NCBI RefSeq assembly: GCF_026000375.1
Contig: NZ_AP026708.1
Location: 994,501-1,058,500, forward strand
Source of the DNA: Pseudodesulfovibrio portus
Lineage (GTDB): Bacteria > Desulfobacterota > Desulfovibrionia > Desulfovibrionales > Desulfovibrionaceae
Direction: 5' to 3'
DNA: 64,000 nt
Position numbers and translations under genes: made by a program. The notes under the pieces were generated by a model. It made no database searches and had not been told where the DNA came from. It saw only the letters and a program-made list of their open reading frames with translations. Shown here one piece after another: positions 52,317 through 61,080 of the stretch (its first letter is position 1; each line of letters opens with the position of its first letter).

Positions 52317-53684
52317 CTAAATATATCCGTAGCCGACAGAAGAATCGGCCTGCTTCTTTTCGATGACCGCGTTGACCACTCTGTCAAAGAGGTTCAAGGC
52401 CCCCTTGTAGCCCAGGGTGAGTATGCGCTGACCGCCGAAACGGTCGTGGACGGGGAAACCCACGCGGACCAGAGGCACGCCCCACGCCTCGGCGTAGCGG
52501 TACCCCTTGGAATGGCCGATGAGCAGGTCCGGCTTCAGGGACTCGGCCTCGGCTGCGATGTCATGGAAATCCACCGCCTCTCGCACCTCGGGGGCCATTC
52601 GGGCCACGCCGTCCGTGACGCGGGAGATGGCCGCTTCCAGCCCCTTGCCCCGCGCGCCGGTCCCGGCCAGGACCACGTCCACACCGATCTCGGCCAGAAA
52701 GGCGCACAGCCCGACCACCAGGTCCTCTTCGCCGTAAACCACGGCCCGCTTGCCGAACACGTACTTGTGGCCGTCCACGTAGGCGTCGATGAGACGGCCC
52801 CGTTCCAGCTCAAAGCGGCGCGGCACGGGATTGCCGGAAACACTTTCCAGGGTCTCGAACAAGGCGTCCGACTCGCGCAACCCCATGGGCAGGCCGATGC
52901 GGTGGTTGGTCACGCCGAACCGCTTTTCCAGGCTGGTGCCCCCCGTCTGCTTGGGCAGGCAACGGCCGAACTCGATGGTCGCCTTGGCGCCGGACATTTC
53001 CCTGATCTCGCTGACCGGGGTGCCGCCGGAGGGAATCTTCACGTAATCCTCGAGCGCCGGGCCATCCAGGGTCTCGGAGATGTCGGGCAGAATGGTGGCC
53101 GGAATGCCGAAGTCGCGGCAGATGTCGAACAGATGCCGGACGTCCTCGCAGGAGACCATGTTGGGCAGGATGCTCACCCGGCCGGTCTCCGGGACCTTGG
53201 CTGTGCAGAGCTGCTCCACCAGGGAACGGACCGCGCCGTGCCACCCGTCCGTGTGCGTGCCGGAGTAGCTCGGGGTGGACACCTCCACCAGTTCGGGCAG
53301 ATCCAGATCGCCGAACTCGTCGCGGAATTCCTTGAGATTCATGGGCACGTCGTCGCCGATGGTCTCGGTCAGGCAGGTGGTGGCCACGCCGATGACCTGC
53401 GGCTCGTACTTCTTCATGACGTTGAGGATGCCCTTCTTGAGGTTCGGGCCGCCGCCGTAGATGGCGTTCTTCTCGCCCAGCGCAGAGGAGGCGATGTCCA
53501 CGGGCTCGCGAAAATGGGAAATGATGTACCGCCGCATGTAGGTGGCGCACCCCTGGGAACCGTGCAGGAACGGGATGGCCCCCTCCACGCCCCGGAAGGC
53601 CATGGAGGCCCCCAGCGGCGTGCACAGCTTGCAGGCGTTGGTGGTGGAAACGAAATTGGGCTTGGGCGTCTTGACCTTACTCAT
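52317..53684 (-). CDS. nifN: NifN, nitrogenase cofactor scaffold subunit
   Basis: A 455-residue NifK-like scaffold subunit that with NifE matures NifB-co to FeMo-co. The N-terminus carries NACKLCTPLGASMAFRG and the HGSQGCATYMRRYI cysteine site. TTCLTETIGDDVP follows, and the C-terminal domain includes LTLGYKGALNLFDRVVNAV. It differs from NifK in keeping fewer P-cluster ligands. Its start overlaps the end of nifE by 8 nt, so the two subunits are translationally coupled. The tail KKQADSSVGYGYI is Lys/Ser-rich and probably disordered. Confidence 0.96.
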   Translation of the reverse strand: MSKVKTPKPNFVSTTNACKLCTPLGASMAFRGVEGAIPFLHGSQGCATYMRRYIISHFREPVDIASSALGEKNAIYGGGPNLKKGILNVMKKYEPQVIGVATTCLTETIGDDVPMNLKEFRDEFGDLDLPELVEVSTPSYSGTHTDGWHGAVRSLVEQLCTAKVPETGRVSILPNMVSCEDVRHLFDICRDFGIPATILPDISETLDGPALEDYVKIPSGGTPVSEIREMSGAKATIEFGRCLPKQTGGTSLEKRFGVTNHRIGLPMGLRESDALFETLESVSGNPVPRRFELERGRLIDAYVDGHKYVFGKRAVVYGEEDLVVGLCAFLAEIGVDVVLAGTGARGKGLEAAISRVTDGVARMAPEVREAVDFHDIAAEAESLKPDLLIGHSKGYRYAEAWGVPLVRVGFPVHDRFGGQRILTLGYKGALNLFDRVVNAVIEKKQADSSVGYGYI

Positions 53685-55059
53685 TGACGGCCTCCTTCTT
53701 TTCTTCGGTCATGCGGCCCGCGCGGCGGGGCACGAACTGCCAGACCGGGGACATGGCCGAGGCGTGGATTTCGCGGGCGAAGTTGAGCATGCCCACGAAC
53801 CCTTCCAGGGCTTCCTTGCGCTCGTGGTTGTGGTCGCAAAACCCCACGCCGAGCTTGAAGGCGATGGGCCGCTCCTTGACCCCGCCCACGAACACGTCCA
53901 CGTCCTTCTCCTTGATGAAGTGGGACAGCTCCAGCGGGTTGGCGTCGTCGATGATGACCGTGCCGGGATCGGTGATCTGTTCCAGTTCGGCGTAGTCTTC
54001 CCTGGTGCCGGTCTGGGAACCGACCAGGACCACCTTCATGCCCAGGTGACGGAAGGCCTTGACCAGGGAAAAGGCCTTGAAGGAACCGCCCACGTACATG
54101 GCGACCTTCTTGCCTTCCAGGTCCTTGCGGTAGCGGGCCAGCTCGGGCATGAGCACCTGCAGCTCCTCCTTGACGAGCTTCTGGGTGCGCTCCAGGATGC
54201 CGGGGTCCTTGTCCTTGAAGAAGTCGGCGACCTTGTACAGGGAGTCGGCCATGTCCTCGATGCCGAGGTAGGAGACCCGCTCGTACGGGATGCCGAACTC
54301 CTCTTCCATCATCTTGGCCAGGTCGAGGGTCGCCCCCGAACACTGGACCAGGTTCAGGGCCGCGCCGTGACAGCGCTGGATGTCCGCCACCCGGCCGTCG
54401 CCGGTGACGTTGGCCACCACCTGGACACCCATCTTCTCGAAGTACTCGCGGATGATCCAGATTTCACCGGCCAGGTTGAAGTCGCCGAAAATATTAATGG
54501 AAAGAGGCGATATGTCCGAAACGTCGCCATTGCCGATGAGCTTGAACATGGCCTTGCAGGCGGCCAGGTAACCCTCGCGCTTGCTGCCCTTGAAGCCTTC
54601 GGACTGAACCGGCAGCACGGGGATGCCCTTCTTCTCGGACATCTTGCGGCAGACCGCTTCCAGGTCGTCGCCGATGATGCCGACGATGCAGGTCGAGTAG
54701 ACGAACGCGGCCTTGGGGGAGTGCCTGTCGATGAGCTCGTCAAGGGCGGCCTCCAGTTTCTTCTCGCCGCCGAAAATGACGTCCGTCTCCTGGAGGTCGG
54801 TGGAAAAGGAGAGCCTGTGGAGTTCAGGGCCGCTGGAGAGCGCCCCCCGGATGTCCCAGGTGTAGACCGCGCAGCCGATGGGGCCGTGCACCAGGTGCAG
54901 GGCGTCGGCTATGGGGTAAAGGACCACGCGGGAGCCGCAGAACACGCAGGCCCGCTGGCTGACCGCGCCCGCCAGGGATTCGCGGTTGCAGGCCATGTCG
55001 ATGGCGCCTTCGCCGGACAGGTGGATCTGGTCCTTTCTTTCTTCTAGAATCGTGCTCAT
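53677..55059 (-). CDS. nifE: NifE, nitrogenase cofactor scaffold subunit
   Basis: A 460-residue NifD-like scaffold subunit. RACVFCGSRVVLYPIADALH and HGPIGCAVYTWDIRG hold the cluster-ligand cysteines. YSTCIVGIIGDD and the C-terminal FKLGVGFCDHNHERKEALEG are family blocks. It lacks the FeMo-co His ligand region of NifD (HSYDSGGPY), as expected for a scaffold. It is expressed 21 nt after the GNAT gene and overlaps nifN. With NifN it receives NifB-co and, with homocitrate from NifV, completes the cofactor. Confidence 0.96.
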   Translation of the reverse strand: MSTILEERKDQIHLSGEGAIDMACNRESLAGAVSQRACVFCGSRVVLYPIADALHLVHGPIGCAVYTWDIRGALSSGPELHRLSFSTDLQETDVIFGGEKKLEAALDELIDRHSPKAAFVYSTCIVGIIGDDLEAVCRKMSEKKGIPVLPVQSEGFKGSKREGYLAACKAMFKLIGNGDVSDISPLSINIFGDFNLAGEIWIIREYFEKMGVQVVANVTGDGRVADIQRCHGAALNLVQCSGATLDLAKMMEEEFGIPYERVSYLGIEDMADSLYKVADFFKDKDPGILERTQKLVKEELQVLMPELARYRKDLEGKKVAMYVGGSFKAFSLVKAFRHLGMKVVLVGSQTGTREDYAELEQITDPGTVIIDDANPLELSHFIKEKDVDVFVGGVKERPIAFKLGVGFCDHNHERKEALEGFVGMLNFAREIHASAMSPVWQFVPRRAGRMTEEKKEAVNE

Positions 55060-55080
55060 CTTACTTCCCCTGATGGGTTG

Positions 55081-55536
55081 TTACAGTCGGTTCCGCAGGC
55101 AGATAAGCCGCGTCCTCTCAAATCCCAGGTGCTCGTAGAAACCCAGAGCCGGGCCGTTTCCCGAATCCGCCAGCAGCTGAAGCCTCCCGGCCTCGTTGTC
55201 CGCCGCCCAGCGGGCCAGGTCCTCCAGGAGCCGGGCTCCGATGCCCTGGCCCCGCCGGTCCTCGCGAACGACAACGTCTTCGATGAGGACGGCGGGACCG
55301 CCTTCCGCCGTGGAGATCGTCAACTGCCCCGAACACATGCCGACCACAGTCCCGTCGGCGGCTTGGGCGGCCAGGATGCATCCCCGACCATTGTTCAGCA
55401 TCATTTCCAGGCCGCGCCGCTGGTTGTCCCGATCGACGTCGAAGTCCTCCTCGATGGAGAACAGGTCCTCGAGCAGGTCAACCAGACCTTCGATGTCGGC
55501 GGCGGTTGCGGAGCGGATGATGACGGCTTCGGGCAT
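55081..55536 (-). CDS. GNAT-family acetyltransferase within the nif operon
   Basis: A 151-residue N-acetyltransferase. VVREDRRGQGIGARLLEDLA is motif A (acetyl-CoA binding), and GPALGFYEHLGFERTRL is the C-terminal motif. The ATG at 55536 begins MPEAVIIRSATAADIEGL, the usual family start, with GAGAG upstream; the longer open frame extends over the ferredoxin gene. It lies between the ferredoxin and nifE with gaps of about 20 nt, on the nif transcript. Its acceptor is unknown; a role in modifying a Nif protein is possible but not shown. Confidence 0.87.
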   Translation of the reverse strand: MPEAVIIRSATAADIEGLVDLLEDLFSIEEDFDVDRDNQRRGLEMMLNNGRGCILAAQAADGTVVGMCSGQLTISTAEGGPAVLIEDVVVREDRRGQGIGARLLEDLARWAADNEAGRLQLLADSGNGPALGFYEHLGFERTRLICLRNRL

Positions 55537-55550
55537 GGGACTCTCGATTG

Positions 55551-55853
55551 CTAAGCCGCGAGGTAATCGGCGGCAGGCTCGCCCTCTTCCAGGGCGTCCA
55601 GAATTGCGTCGATGGCCTCTTCGGAGTCCACGCCCTTGAACCACCAGTTCTCGGGCTGAACGACCATGATCGGGCCGGATTCACACTGCTTCAGACAGCT
55701 GGTGGCCACCACCAGGGCATCGAGCCCGCGGTCCAGGATTTCCTCTTCCAGGTACTGGAGGAAACCGTCGGTCTGCTTGTGGCAGAGGCCTTTGGGTTCG
55801 CCGGCCGCCCTGAACGACTGGCAGACGATGATCATTTTTTCGGGAATTGCCAT
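55551..55853 (-). CDS. thioredoxin-like 2Fe-2S ferredoxin
   Basis: A 100-residue ferredoxin of the thioredoxin-like [2Fe-2S] class. Cysteines in IIVCQSFRAAGEPKGLCH and ATSCLKQCESGP supply the four ligands. The acidic C-terminus (DAILDALEEGEPAADYLAA) is typical. The ATG at 55853 follows AAGGAGAG; upstream in-frame sequence is only the structured repeat. It is the gene after the NifB-like paralogue on the minus strand. It is a candidate electron carrier or cluster donor in nitrogenase assembly; direct donation to NifH is not implied by sequence. Confidence 0.88.
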   Translation of the reverse strand: MAIPEKMIIVCQSFRAAGEPKGLCHKQTDGFLQYLEEEILDRGLDALVVATSCLKQCESGPIMVVQPENWWFKGVDSEEAIDAILDALEEGEPAADYLAA

Positions 55854-55884
55854 TTCACACTCTCCTTCTTCCTGTTTTAATCCT

Positions 55885-56004
55885 GGCTGTTCAAAATGGT
55901 TTGAGTGCGAGGCGCGAGGGAAAGACAGGGCCGCCGCGTATTCCGCATACGCAAGGACCCGGCTTTTCCGAAGCAACGCTGCAATCGAGCCGTTTTCAAC
56001 TGCC
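55885..56004. repeat. long imperfect palindromic repeat, copy B
   Basis: About 120 nt with inverted ends (GGCTGTTCAAAATGGTTTGA and TTTTCAACTGCC), an inner GCGTAT/ATACGC and the shared core GGCTTTTCCGAAGCAACGC. It overlaps the stop codon of the NifB-like gene, exactly as copy A overlaps that of nifB. Confidence 0.85.
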
Positions 56005-57156
56005 TGCCTTGCATTTTTTTCCTTTTTTCCCGCCGCCGTAGAGCACGTCCACCGTGCCCTCGATGCTCCCGTCCGTGATCAGGACGGACAATCCCAGGCG
56101 GCTCAAAATTTGTCTGGGCTTGTCGCCCGCGCTGGACGTGAGCAGGACGAAACAGTCGCCGAGTGTCTCGGCCAGGGTCTCCCATCGTCTGGAGCCGGAG
56201 CCGGGCTCGGGCAGGTCGCGGCTCTCGATCAGGCATGCCAGGCCGTCTTCGCGCGGCCCGTAGATCATGGCCTTGATGGCGTGACCCAGGTGGAGATCGA
56301 CATCCATGCCCGTGGAGGTGACCACGGCCACGTTGGGCCGTTCCATGGAGGGCTTGGGCAGCACGGTCACGGACGCGTCCTGCTTGTCGGGCCGGTCCAG
56401 GCCGACCAGCCCTTCGCCGCACTCCTTCCAGGAGGGCATGAGGTCCATGTGCCGGGCGGCCCGTTCGCGGACTTCGGCCATCAGCTCCGGGGACACGCGG
56501 TCGCCCTCGGCCGGGATGAACGGGACCACGGCCATGATGTCCGCGCCCAGCGTGGCCATGGCCGCGGCGATCTCTTCCACGTGCCCGGCGTTGCAGCCCG
56601 GGTAGACCGTGGTGTTGATCTTGACCACCAGCCCCGCCTTCTTCAGCGCGGTGAGGGCCCTGGCCTGCTCGTTGACCAGCAGCCGGGCGGCTTCGTCCAG
56701 CGGCACCGTCTTGGTGGAGGGGCGTATCCAGGCGTAGACCTTTTCCGCGATCTCCGGATTGACGGCGTCCACCAGCAGGGTGACGTGGGACAGGCCGAGC
56801 TCGGCCAGTTCATCGGCGTGATCCGCCGCGTTGAGGCCCAGGGTGGTCAGGCAGAGCCCGATTCCCGGATGCTGCTGCCGGATCAGGCGCAGGGTCCGCA
56901 GACTCGGGCCGGGCACGGCCAGGGGATCGCCGGGGCCGGTGATGCCCACCAGGGAGATGGGCTTGCCCTGCCCGACGACGTGGTCCAGCCACCTGAGCGC
57001 CTCTTCGGGCGTGATTGCGGGCTTGGACTTCCCGCTGTCCGCGAAACGGGTACGGGCGTTGGAGCGCGGGGCCACGGGCAGGTGCAGACGGCCGTAGGTC
57101 TTGCGCGCAGCAACGGCAAAGCAGGGATGGGATTCGTATGTGATGGCCTGTGTCAT
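55996..57156 (-). CDS. NifB-like protein lacking radical-SAM cysteines
   Basis: A 386-residue paralogue of NifB. Clear family sequence is retained: RLHLPVAPRSN, GITGPGDPLAVPG, LSHVTLLVDAVNPEIAEKVYAW and a C-terminal NifX-like domain (about 275-380). The cluster motif is gone: NifB Cys30, 34 and 37 correspond to Ser32, Thr36 and Ala39, and the GNCGR cysteine is Tyr21. Only Cys12 in HPCF is kept. It cannot bind the SAM-cleaving cluster. The frame is intact and well conserved, so it is probably a functional cofactor-carrier or regulatory protein rather than decay. The start at 57156 follows AAGGGC. It lies between nifK and the ferredoxin. Confidence 0.9.
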   Translation of the reverse strand: MTQAITYESHPCFAVAARKTYGRLHLPVAPRSNARTRFADSGKSKPAITPEEALRWLDHVVGQGKPISLVGITGPGDPLAVPGPSLRTLRLIRQQHPGIGLCLTTLGLNAADHADELAELGLSHVTLLVDAVNPEIAEKVYAWIRPSTKTVPLDEAARLLVNEQARALTALKKAGLVVKINTTVYPGCNAGHVEEIAAAMATLGADIMAVVPFIPAEGDRVSPELMAEVRERAARHMDLMPSWKECGEGLVGLDRPDKQDASVTVLPKPSMERPNVAVVTSTGMDVDLHLGHAIKAMIYGPREDGLACLIESRDLPEPGSGSRRWETLAETLGDCFVLLTSSAGDKPRQILSRLGLSVLITDGSIEGTVDVLYGGGKKGKKCKAGS

Positions 57157-57227
57157 GGCTGCCCTTGGGGTTGGGGTGGAGCCCGGGACAGAGGGGGAAG
57201 GTCTCTGCCCCGGGCCTGGTATGAATG

Positions 57228-58604
57228 CTACAGGACGAGTTCGAACTGCGTTTCCGGATCGTCGCGGTCCTTGCGATCCAGCAGCAGGCCGAGGATCATT
57301 TCCAGAAGCCTCAGGCCGCCCTTGTAGCCGACTGTCGGGAAGTACTGATGACCCTGGCGGTCGAGGATGGGGAAACCCCACCGCAGCAGCGGGATGTCCT
57401 CGTCGCGGGAGATGTACTTGCCGTAGGTGTTGCCGATGAGCAGGTCCACGGGCTCGTTCTTGATCCACTGGTGCATCAGGAACATGTCGCCCTTGGCCTT
57501 GACCTTGACCTCGAAAGGCTGGCCTTCACAGAGCTCCTGAATCCGCTTCTCGAACTTCTTGCCCGGGGTGCCGGTGACCACGTAGACGGGCTGCATGTCG
57601 AGAGAGATCAGGAATTCGACCATGGAGATGAGCTGGTCCGGGTCGCCCCAGAGGGCCACGCGCTTGCCGTAGAAGTACTGGTGCATGTCGGAGATCATGT
57701 CCACGAGCTGACCGCGCTCGAAGGCGACGGTTTCGGGGACGGAGACGCCGGCCACGGTGCGCAGCACGTCGACGAAGCGGTCGGTGGCGGCCAGACCGAA
57801 GGGCATGTCCAGCACGGTGCAGGGAACCTTGCACTTGGAGTCCAGCCAGCGGGCGGCGTCTGCCGAGCACCACTCGCCCAGGGCCAGGGTGCCTATGGCG
57901 TCGCCGCAGCCCTTGAGTTCCTTCACGGTCACGCCGCCGTCCGGGAACATCTTGTATTCGCCGGTCAGGGGGGCGTTGAGCACGCCGTCGGTGTCCGGGA
58001 ACAGGGTGATGTCCACGCCGACCATGGCGGCCAGCCGCTTGATCTCGCCCATGTCGCTGGGTTCGACCCAACCGGGGATGACGTTGACCTTTCCGTTCTT
58101 CTTGCCGGTAGGCTCGGCCAGCATGGCCATGGCCTTGACCATGTTCGAGAAGCCGGTGACGTGGGAGCCGACGTAGGACGGGGTGGGCGCGCCGACAAAG
58201 GTCTTGCCTTCGGGCAGCTTGCCCGTCTTGATCGCCTTGTCGCGGATCTGGTTCAGGTCGTCGCCGATGGTCTCGGACAGGCAGGTGGTGTGCACGGCGA
58301 TCACTTCGGGATCGTAGACCGACATGATGTTGTCGATGGCCTGCAGCAGGTTGGCCTGCCCGCCGAACACGGATGCGCCTTCGGTGAAGGATGACGTGGC
58401 GGCGGAGACGGGCTCCTTGTAGTGCCTGGTCAACGCGGACCGGTGGTAGGCGCAACAGCCCTGGGAACCGTGGGAGTGCGGGAGGCATCCGTGGATTCCG
58501 AGGGATGCGTACATGGCACCGATGGGCTGGCACGTCTTGGCCGGGTTGATCATGAGCGCTTTGCGCTCCTTGACTTCAGTGGGTGTATGTCTGAGTAAAA
58601 CCAT
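57228..58604 (-). CDS. nifK: nitrogenase molybdenum-iron protein beta chain
   Basis: A 458-residue NifK. P-cluster ligands are in NPAKTCQPIGAMYASLG, HGSQGCCAYHRS and HTTCLSETIGDD. It has the short N-terminus of the clostridial/Desulfovibrio group rather than the about 520-residue proteobacterial form. AGGAG lies 6 nt upstream of the ATG, 9 nt after nifD. The C-terminal LPLLRWGFPILDRQG-type block (here DIPLLRWGFPILDRQGHQYF) is typical. With NifD it forms the MoFe protein that reduces N2, fed by NifH. NifI1/NifI2 are expected to bind this complex. Confidence 0.98.
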   Translation of the reverse strand: MVLLRHTPTEVKERKALMINPAKTCQPIGAMYASLGIHGCLPHSHGSQGCCAYHRSALTRHYKEPVSAATSSFTEGASVFGGQANLLQAIDNIMSVYDPEVIAVHTTCLSETIGDDLNQIRDKAIKTGKLPEGKTFVGAPTPSYVGSHVTGFSNMVKAMAMLAEPTGKKNGKVNVIPGWVEPSDMGEIKRLAAMVGVDITLFPDTDGVLNAPLTGEYKMFPDGGVTVKELKGCGDAIGTLALGEWCSADAARWLDSKCKVPCTVLDMPFGLAATDRFVDVLRTVAGVSVPETVAFERGQLVDMISDMHQYFYGKRVALWGDPDQLISMVEFLISLDMQPVYVVTGTPGKKFEKRIQELCEGQPFEVKVKAKGDMFLMHQWIKNEPVDLLIGNTYGKYISRDEDIPLLRWGFPILDRQGHQYFPTVGYKGGLRLLEMILGLLLDRKDRDDPETQFELVL

Positions 58605-58613
58605 TTTCTTCTC

Positions 58614-60251
58614 CTATTCCCAAACAAATGTTCCGGTCAGTTCGGGACTCTCCTGCCAAGGGGCCTTCATGTAGGACCACACCTTGGAACTCACCAACCG
58701 GTCTATTTCGTGGTAGAAGTTGATCGCGCCCTTGAATCCGGCATAGGGACCGCCGGAGTCGTAGCTGTGCAACTGCTTCATGGGAACACCGGTCTTCTGG
58801 ATGGAGTACTTCTCCTTGATGCCCGCGCAGAACACGTCGGGCTTGAGGAGTTCCACCAGCTTCTCGGCTTCGTACTGGTTGAGGTCGTCGATGACGATCG
58901 TGCCCTTGTCCATCTGCTCGTTCAAACCGGCGTAGTGCTTGAACTTGTACCCTGCGTCTTCCAGGGCCTTGATCTCGTCGGGCGTCTTGCGCGGATTGTA
59001 GAGCTCCGGATCGGCCTCGACCTCGATCTCCTCGATGTTGCGGGAGTCGGCATCCACCTTGAGGTCGGGAATGACGTGACGGCCTTCGTAGTCGTCCCGG
59101 TGGGCGAACTCGTATCCGGCGGACAGGGTCTTCATGCCCATCTCGGAGAACAGATCCTGGTAGTGGTGGGCGCGGGAGCCGCCGACGAACAGCATGGCGG
59201 TCTTGCCTTCGGTGTTCGGCAGGACTTCCGCCCTGGCGGCCTCGACGTCGGGCATTTCCTCGGCGATCACTGCTTCGATGCGGTCGATGAGCTTCTTGTC
59301 GGCGAAGTATTCACCGATCTTGCGCAGGGACTTGGCCGTGGATTCGGCGCCGATGAAGTTCACCTTGATCCAGGGGATGCCGTACTTGGTCTCCAGCATG
59401 TCGGCCACGTAGTTGATGGACCGGTGGCACATGACGCAGTCGAGATCGGCGTGCTGCGCCGAGGCGAACTGCTCGTAGCTGGAGTTGCCGGAGAAGGTGG
59501 AGACGTTGGTGATGCCGCACTTCTTGAGGATGCGGTCGATCTCGAACCCGTCACCGCCGATGTTGTACTCGCCCAGGAGGTTGATCTTGTACTCGCCCTC
59601 GGGCGGGGTCTCGTTTTCGCCCACCAGATGGGAGAAGACCTGGTTGTTGGCGATGTGGTGACCGGCGGACTGGGAAACGCCCTTGTAGCCTTCACAGGAG
59701 AAGGCAAACACGTTGCAGTCGCCGAACTTCGCCTTCATCTTCTTGCACACGGCGTGAATGTCGTCGCCGATGAGCCCGACCGGACAGGTCGCGAACACGC
59801 AGATGCCCTTGGGGTGGAACAGCTCGTAGGCTTCCTCGATGGCGGCGGCCAGCTTCTTCTCGCCGCCGAAGATGATGTCCTGATCCTGCATGTCCGTGGA
59901 GAAGCAGTAGGGCATGTAGTTGTCGCCGTCAGGACCGGGGTCGGTCTGGTTGCGGCGGGTGAGCCAGGAATAGAATCCGCATCCGATGGGGCCGTGGGTG
60001 ATGTTCACGATGTCGCGGGTGGGGCCCATGATGACGCCCTTGCAGCCTGCGTAGGTGCAGCCGCGCATGGTGATGATACCCGGAATGGTGCGGACGTTGG
60101 CCAGAATCTCGGACGGGGCCTCCGATTCCGTGGCCTCATTGATCATTATCTGCTTGGCGCGCTTGCGGGCCACCTTCGGGGGGTACTTCGCGAGAAGCTC
60201 CTCCTTGATGTCCGTAGGCATCAGCTGCACCACTTTCTTGGTCTTGGCCAT
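58614..60251 (-). CDS. nifD: nitrogenase molybdenum-iron protein alpha chain
   Basis: A 545-residue NifD. P-cluster cysteines lie in RGCTYAGC, HGPIGCGFYSW and ATCPVGLIGDD. FeMo-co ligands are the Cys of CVMCHRSINYV and the His of LHSYDSGGPYAGFKG. An insertion of about 50 residues (around 375-430, rich in Glu/Asp) is the one known in Clostridium-type NifD, placing this in the group II/III nitrogenases. The Val70-equivalent after CKGV is Ile, a conservative change near the active-site face. AAGGAG precedes the ATG. It follows nifI2 by 23 nt. Confidence 0.98.
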   Translation of the reverse strand: MAKTKKVVQLMPTDIKEELLAKYPPKVARKRAKQIMINEATESEAPSEILANVRTIPGIITMRGCTYAGCKGVIMGPTRDIVNITHGPIGCGFYSWLTRRNQTDPGPDGDNYMPYCFSTDMQDQDIIFGGEKKLAAAIEEAYELFHPKGICVFATCPVGLIGDDIHAVCKKMKAKFGDCNVFAFSCEGYKGVSQSAGHHIANNQVFSHLVGENETPPEGEYKINLLGEYNIGGDGFEIDRILKKCGITNVSTFSGNSSYEQFASAQHADLDCVMCHRSINYVADMLETKYGIPWIKVNFIGAESTAKSLRKIGEYFADKKLIDRIEAVIAEEMPDVEAARAEVLPNTEGKTAMLFVGGSRAHHYQDLFSEMGMKTLSAGYEFAHRDDYEGRHVIPDLKVDADSRNIEEIEVEADPELYNPRKTPDEIKALEDAGYKFKHYAGLNEQMDKGTIVIDDLNQYEAEKLVELLKPDVFCAGIKEKYSIQKTGVPMKQLHSYDSGGPYAGFKGAINFYHEIDRLVSSKVWSYMKAPWQESPELTGTFVWE

Positions 60252-60274
60252 TTCTCAATACTCCTTCAAACGTG

Positions 60275-60649
60275 CTAAGCGATTGCCTTTGCGCCGGTTT
60301 CCGCCGTACGGACGCGAACCGCGTCGCCAACGGGGAGGACGAATATCTTGCCGTCACCAGGCTTGCCGGTCTGGTTCACTTCGACAATGGCTTCCACCAC
60401 ATCCGCGACCAGATCGTCGGCGACCACTACCGTTACCATGCGCTTCGGATACAGCTTGCCCTTCTCTCCGAGCACTTCGGCGGCTTCTTCGTATCCGCTT
60501 TCAGCGCCCTGGAGCAGGCTTGCATTGACGAACCCCTTGCCGCGTCCCTGGGCTTCGTGGGCGAAGAATGCGTCCACACCGGCCTCGCTCAAAGCGGCTT
60601 TGGTCTTGTTCATCATGTTCATGCGCACAACTGCGATAACTTCCTTCAT
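60275..60649 (-). CDS. nifI2: NifI2, nitrogenase-associated PII protein
   Basis: A 124-residue PII-family regulator. The N-terminus MKEVIAVVRMNMMNKTKAAL and the C-terminal GKPGDGKIFVLPVGDAVRVR are PII signatures. The T-loop (AQGRGKGFVNASLL...LYPKRMVTVVV) is longer than in GlnB and lacks the conserved uridylylated Tyr51 context. It starts on the last base of the nifI1 stop (TAATG). NifI1/NifI2 heteromers are known in methanogens to inhibit NifDK directly when 2-oxoglutarate falls and ammonium rises. The gene's place between nifH and nifD is diagnostic. Confidence 0.96.
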   Translation of the reverse strand: MKEVIAVVRMNMMNKTKAALSEAGVDAFFAHEAQGRGKGFVNASLLQGAESGYEEAAEVLGEKGKLYPKRMVTVVVADDLVADVVEAIVEVNQTGKPGDGKIFVLPVGDAVRVRTAETGAKAIA

Positions 60650-61008
60650 TATGCGGCCTCCTCGCCGGCTGCGGCAGTGTCGTTCACACCGGAACTGATG
60701 GTGTAGACGTCCTCCACCTCGGAGACGAATATCTTGCCGTCGCCGAAAGCACCCTTGGTGCCGGAGCGGGCAGCGTCCATGATGGTGGTGATGACGAATT
60801 CCTTGTCAGCCGCATTGACGACGCTCATGAGCATGGTCTTGGGGATTTCGTCGTAGGTGACCTCGCCGATCTTGATGCCGCGCTGCTTGCCGCGACCGGC
60901 CACGGAATACTTGGTGACAGCGGGAAAGCCGTTGTCCATCAGGGCGGCCAGGACATCATCGGCTTTTTCGGGCCGCACTATTGCTCGTACCATGATCATC
61001 ATTTTCAC
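60649..61008 (-). CDS. nifI1: NifI1, nitrogenase-associated PII protein
   Basis: A 119-residue PII protein, MKMMIMVRAIVRPEKADDVL at the start. Its T-loop region reads AGRGKQRGIKIGEVTYDEIP, and GAFGDGKIFVSEVEDVYTI is the PII C-terminal signature. The C-terminus is Ala/Glu-rich. It is the first gene of the nifI pair and lies 212 nt downstream of nifH, a gap that contains strong hairpins. Expected to act with NifI2 in reversible inhibition of the MoFe protein in response to 2-oxoglutarate and nucleotides. Confidence 0.96.
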   Translation of the reverse strand: MKMMIMVRAIVRPEKADDVLAALMDNGFPAVTKYSVAGRGKQRGIKIGEVTYDEIPKTMLMSVVNAADKEFVITTIMDAARSGTKGAFGDGKIFVSEVEDVYTISSGVNDTAAAGEEAA

Positions 61009-61080
61009 ACTCTCCTATCTCTTCTAAATTATTGAACTTTGATTAATTACTTGTATTTGCCGAGGGTATGGGGCTCGATC

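Noticed and set aside
57157-57468. Extension of the NifB-like frame into nifK
   Set aside because: It overlaps the conserved nifK 3' end and has no NifB homology; the ATG at 57156 gives the family N-terminus.
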